Of a stretch of DNA of 12,550 nucleotides, positions 1 to 5,658 are shown one piece after another (the first letter of the stretch is position 1; every line of letters starts with the position of its first letter). The stretch lies in assembly GCA_032111745.1 (NCBI GenBank), contig JAULUH010000593.1:1-12550 (forward strand), written 5' to 3'. A program made the position numbers and the translations under genes. Source of the DNA: JAULUH01 sp032111745 (GTDB lineage Bacteria > Chloroflexota > Anaerolineae > JAAEKA01). Below the pieces are notes generated by a model. It saw only the letters and a list, made by a program, of their open reading frames with translations. It did no database searches and was not told the DNA's origin.

Positions 1-407
1 ATCTCGCCGGTGAAGGATAGCCACCCGCCGAGAAACATCATGTGTTTGCCGGCCCGCACCGCATCCACGGTCAGGCGCACGCGGTCCGGGAAGGTCAGCA
101 CCTCCGTGCCGAAGCGCTTGCGGTCGAAGAAGCTGGGCTCGAGCTGGAAGTTCTTGGCCTCCACGTCGCTGAAGATGACCACGTCATAGGCATCTAGGAT
201 ACGCTCGTACTCGCCGGGCGCCAGGCGATAGAAGTCCCAGGTCGGCACGTCGGTCACCTGGTGCTCGCCCGTGCTCTGCAACGCCTCGGTGAGCCAGCGG
301 CCGTAGTAGTAGAGCTCGAGGCCTTTGTGCGCGTAGCTGAAGGGCGTCTCGGCGAACACCGGCCCGCAGCTCACCGCCCAATCGCCTACATAGTAGATTT
401 TGGCCAT
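1..407 (-). CDS. Glutamine amidotransferase-like protein (GATase1_like / DUF1355 type), 3' end outside window
   Basis: The gene starts at the ATG at 407-405 and runs off the left edge, leaving 135 codons visible. A GGAAAGGA Shine-Dalgarno lies about 10 nt upstream of the start. The protein opens MAKIYYVGDWAVSCGPVF and carries the segments VPTWDFYRL, YDVVIFSDVEAKNFQL, DRVRLTVDAVRAGKHMMFLGGW and LSFTGE. I recognise these as the N-terminal part of the class I glutamine amidotransferase-like family (Pfam GATase1_like), which is related in fold to ThuA-like sugar-utilisation proteins. Members of this family are of unknown reaction; the visible part does not show an amidotransferase nucleophile. 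It is the last visible gene of the minus-strand sugar operon, 106 nt after the MDR dehydrogenase, with a palindrome in the gap. A role in handling the imported or oxidised sugar is inference from context. Confidence 0.82.
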   Translation of the reverse strand, partial: MAKIYYVGDWAVSCGPVFAETPFSYAHKGLELYYYGRWLTEALQSTGEHQVTDVPTWDFYRLAPGEYERILDAYDVVIFSDVEAKNFQLEPSFFDRKRFGTEVLTFPDRVRLTVDAVRAGKHMMFLGGWLSFTGE

Positions 408-446
408 GGCCGGTCCTTTCCATCAGGTGCATTTGTGGCTGGCTTC

Positions 447-476
447 CGTAGAGACGCAAAATCTTGCGTCTCTACG
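447..476. repeat. Perfect 13-bp inverted repeat, GTAGAGAC...GTCTCTAC type
   Basis: The arms are 447-459 (CGTAGAGACGCAA) and 464-476, perfectly complementary, around the 4-nt loop AATC. It lies in the gap between the end of the dehydrogenase gene (514) and the start of the GATase-like gene (407). As RNA it would form a stable hairpin. No U-tract follows it on the minus strand, so it is not a classical intrinsic terminator. The GTAGAGACG...CGTCTCTAC form resembles small palindromic intergenic repeats I associate with Chloroflexota and cyanobacteria; that family assignment is from memory and needs a genome search. Confidence 0.8.
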
Positions 477-513
477 TATGGAACTGCTGTCCTCGCAACC
501 GTCTCGCTGCCTA

Positions 514-1584
514 TCAAACTAACGTACGCCTTTCTGACCGATAGGTCAGCACCACCTTGATCACTTCCTCCGGCTGGCTGTCGATAAGCTGGTAAGCTTC
601 TGCCGCTTGCTCGAAGGGGATGCGATGCGTGATCAGGCCATCGGTGGCTAGCCGGCCGCTGGCCAGCAGCTCGCACACGACCTCATTCACCCGGCGGCGA
701 TCCCACAGCGGGTAGTCCCGGTGCGGGCAATCCCACACAGCCATGCTGGACACCATGGTAATCCGGTTGTGATGCCACTCCTCGCCCAGCCGCAGTGCAG
801 TGCCACCGCCCTGGTAGAAGCCGGCCGCCACCACAGTACCCGCCTTGCGCACGCTGCGGATGGCCTCGTGCAGCGCTGCATAGTGTCCCGAGACCTCGAT
901 GGCCACGTCCGCCCCCCGGTGCGGGCTGGCCTGCTTGATCTCCAGCCCCACATCACAGGCCGCCGGGTCCAGCACGCGGTCGGCGCCGTAGGCCAGGGCC
1001 AGCTGGCGTCGCCTGGGGACCAGGTCGACGGCGTCGATCCAGCCCGCGCCGTTCAACCGGGCCAACTGCACGGCCAGCAGGCCGATTACGCCCAGACCAA
1101 ATATCGCCACCCGGTCGCCGGCCTTGATGCGGGCATCATGCACGGCAGCCAGGGCCACGCCGGCCAGCGCCAGCACGATGGCGTCCTCCGCGCCCAGGCC
1201 CGCAGGTAATGGCTCCACTTGCCCGTACACTGGGACCTGGAGCGGGTCAAAGGTGTGGGTCTCGCGGTGGGGCAACAGCAGGTGCACCAGGTCGCCAGGC
1301 TGCAGCCCCCTGGCCTCGGAACCGATCTCCGTGACCCGGCCTACCCACTCGTAGCCCAGCCGCAGCGGTTGGGCCGGTTCGGTCCGGGGCCGGAACAGGC
1401 GCAGCTCGCGATCGAACTCCTTGTCCGCGAAGGGCGACGTGCCGCGGTAGAGGTTCAACTCGGTGCCGTGGCTGATGCCGCTCAGCACGGCCTCCGCCCG
1501 CACCTCATGGGGGCGCAGCTGTGCTTCTTCATACGCCACCAGGGTCACCTGGCCTGGGCGAACCACCTGTAGCTCTCGAGGCAT
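514..1584 (-). CDS. MDR-family NAD(P)-dependent dehydrogenase (zinc-type alcohol dehydrogenase-like)
   Basis: This is a 356-aa medium-chain dehydrogenase/reductase, a usual length for the family. An N-terminal GroES-like domain (about residues 1-140) is followed by a Rossmann domain with the nucleotide motif GLGVIG at 163-168. The segment SGISHGTELNLYRG (35-48) followed by LGYEWVGRVTEIG (76-88) matches the sorbitol/threonine-dehydrogenase-like and BchC-like branch. The catalytic-zinc Cys of classical members is replaced by Ser (SGIS), and the GHE motif reads GYE. The Cys-rich structural zinc lobe is absent, so this enzyme may work without zinc. AGGGAGA stands upstream of the ATG. The gene lies 34 nt after the second Gfo/Idh gene and is likely cotranscribed. 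It probably oxidises or reduces a hydroxyl or keto group on the imported sugar or polyol; the substrate cannot be read from sequence. Confidence 0.88.
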   Translation of the reverse strand: MPRELQVVRPGQVTLVAYEEAQLRPHEVRAEAVLSGISHGTELNLYRGTSPFADKEFDRELRLFRPRTEPAQPLRLGYEWVGRVTEIGSEARGLQPGDLVHLLLPHRETHTFDPLQVPVYGQVEPLPAGLGAEDAIVLALAGVALAAVHDARIKAGDRVAIFGLGVIGLLAVQLARLNGAGWIDAVDLVPRRRQLALAYGADRVLDPAACDVGLEIKQASPHRGADVAIEVSGHYAALHEAIRSVRKAGTVVAAGFYQGGGTALRLGEEWHHNRITMVSSMAVWDCPHRDYPLWDRRRVNEVVCELLASGRLATDGLITHRIPFEQAAEAYQLIDSQPEEVIKVVLTYRSERRTLV

Positions 1585-1618
1585 CGTGTCTCCCTATCCT
1601 GCGCCGCCACGCCAACTC

Positions 1619-2620
1619 CTACGCGGCCAGCGGCAGCGCCACCGGCTGCCCCAGCTCCGCGGAGCGATAGGCGGCCAGCGCTACCTCCAGGGCCCTGTAG
1701 CCGTCCTCTCCGGTCACCCGCGGTGGCCGCTTCTCGACGATGGCAGCCATGAACTCGCCGATCATCTCCTGGTCGGGATCCGACATCCACGGCAGCCACG
1801 CGGGAGGCTGATCACGGTTGCTGTAGAGCACCATCTGCTGCCGGAAGGCATCCACACTAACCACGCCCTGGTCGCCGATGATGTCCAGGGCCAGCCCGCC
1901 CCAGGTAGGGTAGTTGGACGGGCGGCTCCAGCTGCAGTCGATGGTGGCAAAGGTGCCGTTGGCAAAGGTCAGCATCAGCAGCCCGCCGGTCTCCACCTCC
2001 ACCGTGGTGCCATGCATGATGCGGTTGAGCTGGGCGTAGACCTCCAGCACCTCCTCGCCGAGGTACCAGCGCAGGATGTCGGCCAGGTGCACGGTGTGAT
2101 CCATGGCCGAGCCCCCTCCCGCCAGTTCCCGGTCCACGAACCACGCTCGGTAGCGCCGCGGCAGCTGTCCCTGGTTGGTGGTGTTGCAGGCCAGCACCCG
2201 CCCGATGCCGCCCCGGTCCAAGAGGCCCTTGATCTCCAGCAGGGGCGCGCTGAAGCGCATGGGGAAAGCGGTCATCAGGACGACGCCGGCCTGCTGGCAG
2301 GCCTCTATCATGGCCCGGGCATCTTCCAGGGTGGTAGCCAGCGGCTTCTCGCACAGGACATGCACGCCAGCCTGCGCTGACAGCTCTACCGGCTCCCGGT
2401 GGCGAGCGTTTTCCGCGCAAACGATCACGCCATCCGGTCGTTCGGCCAACAGGGCCGCGTAGGAGGGATAGAACGGCACCTGGTGTGCGGCTGCGAAGTG
2501 CTCGCCTCGCTGGCGGTCGTCGTCGGCGATGCCCATGAAGTCGACCCCGGGCATGCTCGCCAGGCTGTCCGCATAAGACTCGGCGTGCACATGGGCGAAG
2601 CTCAATATGCCTAGCCTCAT
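1619..2620 (-). CDS. Gfo/Idh/MocA family oxidoreductase (second of pair)
   Basis: This 333-aa protein is a normal-length Gfo/Idh/MocA NAD(P)-dependent sugar or inositol dehydrogenase. I set the start at the ATG at 2620, because MRLGILSFAHVH begins the first Rossmann strand and this ATG overlaps the TGA of the upstream gene by 4 nt (ATGA), implying translational coupling. A longer in-frame extension upstream (from 2749) lies inside the neighbouring gene and reads as low-complexity Arg/Gly/Ala. The family motif CEKPLA has its Lys at residue 92, and MDHTVHLADIL gives Asp174 and His178, matching the Lys-Asp-His catalytic set known from inositol dehydrogenases. The glycine-rich loop is atypical: GILSFAHVH stands where GxGxxG is usual, as in some other members. 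It is probably a sugar, polyol or keto-sugar dehydrogenase working with its neighbour. Confidence 0.9.
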   Translation of the reverse strand: MRLGILSFAHVHAESYADSLASMPGVDFMGIADDDRQRGEHFAAAHQVPFYPSYAALLAERPDGVIVCAENARHREPVELSAQAGVHVLCEKPLATTLEDARAMIEACQQAGVVLMTAFPMRFSAPLLEIKGLLDRGGIGRVLACNTTNQGQLPRRYRAWFVDRELAGGGSAMDHTVHLADILRWYLGEEVLEVYAQLNRIMHGTTVEVETGGLLMLTFANGTFATIDCSWSRPSNYPTWGGLALDIIGDQGVVSVDAFRQQMVLYSNRDQPPAWLPWMSDPDQEMIGEFMAAIVEKRPPRVTGEDGYRALEVALAAYRSAELGQPVALPLAA

Positions 2621-3624
2621 GGGATCACCTCCAGCAGGGACTGCAGCGCCACGGGCCGGCCGGTCTGGGCGCTCTCGATGGCGGCCTGCGCGATCTGCAG
2701 CGCGGCCAGCCCGTCCTCCGCGCTGACCGGAACCGGGGTGCCGTGGCATAGATGGTCGTAGAAAGTTCGCAGCTCGGTCGTATAAGGGCTCTCACGTAGG
2801 GGGCTGGTCGGCACCGGCACTGCGCCGGCCTCATCCCCCGCGGCCTGGTGCAGCCGTACGGCGATGGGAGCGGTCGCCTCGGAGTCGTGCAGGATCAGGC
2901 CCTCCGAGCCGGCGATCTCGAACTGCGTTCTGAAGGTCGGAGGCGGGTAGGCCCACGACCCCTCCACGTGGCTGATGGCGCCGCCAGCGTGGGTCAGGAT
3001 GGCCAGGCCGTGGTCCCCGGGCGTGTTGCGCGGGTCCCCCAGGTGCTTGCAGAACACCGTGCGCACCTCGCCAGCCACCCAGCGGGCGTAGTCGAAGTCG
3101 TGGATCATCAGGTCCAGGATCATGCCACCCGACTTCTCGAACTCCAGGAACCAGTTGCGCTGCGGCTTGCGCGGCCGGAAGACGTTGCGCTTCAAGCGCA
3201 TCACCGCCACCTGGCCCACCTCCCCGGCCTCTACCTGGGCCTTGGCACTGGCGTACTCCGGAAAGAAGCGCACCACGTGAGCCACCAGGAGCCTGACACC
3301 CGCCGCCTGGCAGGCTGCGATCATCTCCTGGCCCAGGGCCACGGTGCGGGCCAGGGGCTTCTCACAGATCACATCCTTACCGGAAGCGGCGGCCTGCAGC
3401 ACCATCGGGTGGTGCAGGTGGGTGGGCGTGCAGATATCCACCACGTCCACGTTGGCCAGCAAGTCCGCCAGGTCCGCATATGCCCGGCCGCCATATCGCT
3501 CTGCCATGGCCTCCGCGGCCTCGGGTGTGCGGCCAGCGAAGCCGGCCAGCTCCGCGTCGATCTCCTGCCAGGCCGCGGCGTGCCGGTTTCCCATGGCGCC
3601 AACGCCCACAATACCTACTCGCAT
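2617..3624 (-). CDS. Gfo/Idh/MocA family oxidoreductase (first of pair)
   Basis: This is a 335-aa NAD(P)-dependent oxidoreductase. The ATG at 3624 is chosen because AAGGAG sits 8 nt upstream and the protein then begins directly with MRVGIVGVGAMGNRH, a canonical GxGxxG dinucleotide loop (residues 7-12). The longer frame from 3696 would start inside a palindrome and adds 24 residues without family character. CEKPLART carries the conserved Lys89. GGMILDLMIHDFDYARW carries Asp171 and His175, the expected catalytic pair. The C-terminal alpha/beta domain ends in LQSLLEVIP. The gene overlaps the next Gfo/Idh gene by 4 nt. Two such enzymes in tandem behind a sugar ABC transporter suggest successive or reversible oxidation at a ring hydroxyl, for example through 3-keto-sugar or inosose-type intermediates; the actual substrate is unknown. 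Confidence 0.92.
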   Translation of the reverse strand: MRVGIVGVGAMGNRHAAAWQEIDAELAGFAGRTPEAAEAMAERYGGRAYADLADLLANVDVVDICTPTHLHHPMVLQAAASGKDVICEKPLARTVALGQEMIAACQAAGVRLLVAHVVRFFPEYASAKAQVEAGEVGQVAVMRLKRNVFRPRKPQRNWFLEFEKSGGMILDLMIHDFDYARWVAGEVRTVFCKHLGDPRNTPGDHGLAILTHAGGAISHVEGSWAYPPPTFRTQFEIAGSEGLILHDSEATAPIAVRLHQAAGDEAGAVPVPTSPLRESPYTTELRTFYDHLCHGTPVPVSAEDGLAALQIAQAAIESAQTGRPVALQSLLEVIP

Positions 3625-3661
3625 AGGCTGACTCCTTGCTGTATCTTCGTCATCTGTGGAA

Positions 3662-3714
3662 GGGCATGAACGGCATGACGTGGCGGCCGCCGCCACGTCA
3701 TGCCGTTCATGCCC
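3662..3714. repeat. 53-nt near-perfect palindrome (26-bp arms, 1-nt centre)
   Basis: The arms 3662-3687 and 3689-3714 are complementary at every position around the single base 3688. It lies between the second permease gene (ends 3734) and the first Gfo/Idh gene (starts 3624). On the minus strand it begins GTAGGGGCATGAACGGC, so the outer edge has the GTAGGGGC form reminiscent of the GTAGAGAC element at 447-476. As RNA it would be a very stable hairpin of about 25 bp; as DNA it could extrude a cruciform. No U-run follows on the minus strand. It may be a dispersed repeat, an mRNA-stabilising or partial termination element, or both. Confidence 0.93.
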
Positions 3715-3733
3715 CTACGCCCATGCGCCAGCT

Positions 3734-4567
3734 TCATTTGATCGCCCCTGATGTCAGGCCGCGGATCAGCTGCCGGGAGAACAGGATGTACAGGATCAAG
3801 ATTGGGAGCATGGCCAGCGTCAAGGAGGCCAGCACCGCGTTCCAGTCGCTGATGAACTGGCCCAGGAACTGCTGCGCGCCGAGGGTGACGGTCTTGGTCT
3901 GCTCACCAGGGGCCAGGATCAGGGGGAACCACAGGTCGTTCCAGATGGGGATGATGGTGAACACGGCCACCGTGGCCACGGCCGGCGCCACCAGGGGCAG
4001 GATCATCCAGAAGATGCGGTACTCGCTGGCGCCGTCCACCCGGGCCGCGTCCTTCAGCTCCCTGGGAACCTGGCGCATGAACTGGGTCAGGATGAAGATC
4101 GCCAGCGGCAGCCCCATGGCCGTGTACACCAGGATCAGCGCCACCAGGGTGTTGATCAGCCCCAGGGACACCACCAGGCGCAGGATGCTGATCGTGCCCA
4201 GCCGGATGGGGATCATGATGCCGATGGCCATATACACTGCCATGACGGTGTTGCCCCGGAAACTGTACTCCGACAGGGCGTAGGCGGCCATGGCACCCAG
4301 GAACAGGATCAGGAACATGGCCCCCAGGGTGACGATCAGGCTGTTGAGGAAATAAAGGCCGAAGTTGGAGCGGGCGAACACCGTCTCGTAGCCCACAGTG
4401 CTGAAGGTCTCCGGCGTCGGCGGCAGGAAGGGCGCGCTGAAGATCGCCCTACGGTTCTTGAAGGAATTGATGATGACCAGGACCACCGGAAAGAGGCAAA
4501 CCACGGCTGCCGCCAACAGGACAGCGTGGGATCCGATGCGGCCAAGGAAACGGCGTGGGTGTGTCAT
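3734..4567 (-). CDS. Carbohydrate ABC transporter permease (MalG-like)
   Basis: This 277-aa inner-membrane protein has about six hydrophobic segments, the first near residues 12-34 (AVLLAAAVVCLFPVVLVII). The ABC-permease EAA loop is at about residues 170-192 (ELKDAARVDGASEYRIFW, then ILPL), which docks on the ATPase. Length and motif fit the MalG/UgpE subfamily (CUT1 type). I prefer the ATG at 4567, two bases after the stop of the upstream permease gene. An in-frame ATG at 4603 would overlap that gene by 34 nt and has no better ribosome binding site. It forms the translocation pore with the permease upstream and receives substrate from the lipoprotein encoded at 5659-7038. Confidence 0.93.
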   Translation of the reverse strand: MTHPRRFLGRIGSHAVLLAAAVVCLFPVVLVIINSFKNRRAIFSAPFLPPTPETFSTVGYETVFARSNFGLYFLNSLIVTLGAMFLILFLGAMAAYALSEYSFRGNTVMAVYMAIGIMIPIRLGTISILRLVVSLGLINTLVALILVYTAMGLPLAIFILTQFMRQVPRELKDAARVDGASEYRIFWMILPLVAPAVATVAVFTIIPIWNDLWFPLILAPGEQTKTVTLGAQQFLGQFISDWNAVLASLTLAMLPILILYILFSRQLIRGLTSGAIK

Positions 4568-4569
4568 GG

Positions 4570-5520
4570 CTAAAGCTCGTAGGTCTGGATCCGGCGCTGC
4601 CATACGAACAGGTAGACCAGCACGCCGGCGAGGATAATCAGGAACATCATACCGGCCACCGTGGCCCCCATGGTGGGGTTGCCCAGCTGCAGCTGCTGGC
4701 CAAAGAACGTGCGGTAGAACAGGGTTCCCATGATATCCGTGGAGGAGTTTGGCCCGGCCTGAGCACCCTGGGTGGTATAGATCAGGTCAAAGGCGTTGAA
4801 GTTGCCGACGTAGGTCAGGATGGCCACGATGCCCACAGTGGGTAGAATCAGGGGGAACTTGACTCGCCAAAAGGTCTGCCAGCCGCTGGCCCCGTCCACG
4901 ATGGCGGCCTCGATGAGCTCGTCGGGAATGGCGATGAGCGCGGCATAGAACAGCATCATGGGGATGCCGATGAATTGCCATACCGAGATCAGCGACAGCG
5001 CAATCAAGGCTGGCCCCTCCAGCCCCAGCCACGGCTTGAAGTACTCCTCTAGCCCCACCAACCCCATGATGTCCCTGGCGATGCCCCACAGCGGGCTCAG
5101 GATTAGCTGCCAGATGAAGCCCACCAGCACCACCGACAACATGGTCGGCAGGAAGAAGATGGTCCGGTATACCCCTCGTCCCCGCAGGGTGTGGGAGCTC
5201 AACAGCGCCGCCAGCAGCAGCCCAATGGGGTTCTGAACGAACATATGGATCAGGAAGAAGACCACGTTGTGCCGCAAGGCACCCCAGAAGCGCGGGGACC
5301 ACAGCTCATCCGTCAACAGGGTCACGTAGTTCTGCAGACCCACGAATGTCTCTTGACCCGGCGCTGTGGTAGTAAACAGGCTAAGCCGCAGCGAGTCGAT
5401 CAGCGGATACACCATGAACAGGGTGTAGATGGTGGCGGCCGGGGCCAAAAAAATCAGGATGTGGGTGGGGAACTTCCGCCGCGGTCGTCGCGCCGGCGGG
5501 GACGCGGCTGTGGCTTGCAT
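4570..5520 (-). CDS. Carbohydrate ABC transporter permease (MalF-like)
   Basis: This is a 316-aa membrane protein with a short basic cytoplasmic N-terminus (RRPRRK, residues 11-16) and a first transmembrane helix at about 20-42. Further helices run to about 308. The EAA loop at about 201-227 (ELIEAAIVDGASGW...FPLILP) identifies it as a binding-protein-dependent transport permease of the MalF/UgpA type. GAGGAAGG lies about 10 nt upstream of the ATG at 5520. It is separated from the binding-protein gene by 138 nt containing two hairpins and from the MalG-like gene by 2 nt, so the two permeases are likely translated together. Confidence 0.94.
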   Translation of the reverse strand: MQATAASPPARRPRRKFPTHILIFLAPAATIYTLFMVYPLIDSLRLSLFTTTAPGQETFVGLQNYVTLLTDELWSPRFWGALRHNVVFFLIHMFVQNPIGLLLAALLSSHTLRGRGVYRTIFFLPTMLSVVLVGFIWQLILSPLWGIARDIMGLVGLEEYFKPWLGLEGPALIALSLISVWQFIGIPMMLFYAALIAIPDELIEAAIVDGASGWQTFWRVKFPLILPTVGIVAILTYVGNFNAFDLIYTTQGAQAGPNSSTDIMGTLFYRTFFGQQLQLGNPTMGATVAGMMFLIILAGVLVYLFVWQRRIQTYEL

Positions 5521-5565
5521 AGTGGGGGGCCTTCCTCAAGGGATGGAGGTTGGAGGATGCACAGT

Positions 5566-5580
5566 TGGCCAAACTGGCCA
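5566..5580. repeat. Short repeat TGGCCA-AAC-TGGCCA
   Basis: Two copies of the self-complementary hexamer TGGCCA (5566-5571 and 5575-5580) are separated by AAC. The unit can be read as a direct repeat or as a 6-bp hairpin with a 3-nt loop. It lies in the leader between the binding-protein and MalF-like genes. It could be a protein-binding site or chance; no function is claimed. Confidence 0.4.
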
Positions 5581-5607
5581 GGAGACCGGTGGCGGGGCCC
5601 GGAGGAA

Positions 5608-5643
5608 AGGATGAATCCGATGTGCCGGCACCGGATTCATCCT
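5608..5643 (-). terminator. Hairpin after the solute-binding protein gene (probable attenuator or mRNA stabiliser)
   Basis: The complementary arms 5608-5619 and 5632-5643 (12 bp, AGGATGAATCCG in its minus-strand form) enclose a loop that itself contains the palindrome GTGCCGGCAC (5622-5631). The stem starts 15 nt after the stop codon at 5659, and on the minus strand it is followed by only three U residues (UUUCC). A weak terminator or 3'-end stabiliser here would make the binding protein more abundant than the permeases, as is known for other binding-protein operons such as malE-malF. The regulatory role is inference. Confidence 0.6.
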
Positions 5644-5658
5644 CCATGCTTCGTGCCT

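Noticed and set aside
1463..2380. 305-codon open frame on the plus strand
   Set aside because: It is antisense to the dehydrogenase and Gfo/Idh genes, which have clear family motifs; the product looks like scrambled antisense sequence.
2848..3669. 273-codon open frame on the plus strand
   Set aside because: It is antisense to a Gfo/Idh gene with conserved EKP and Asp/His motifs, and has no recognisable domain.
3625..3696. 24-residue N-terminal extension of the first Gfo/Idh protein
   Set aside because: It would start inside the palindrome and place residues before the Rossmann strand; the ATG at 3624 has a good AAGGAG.
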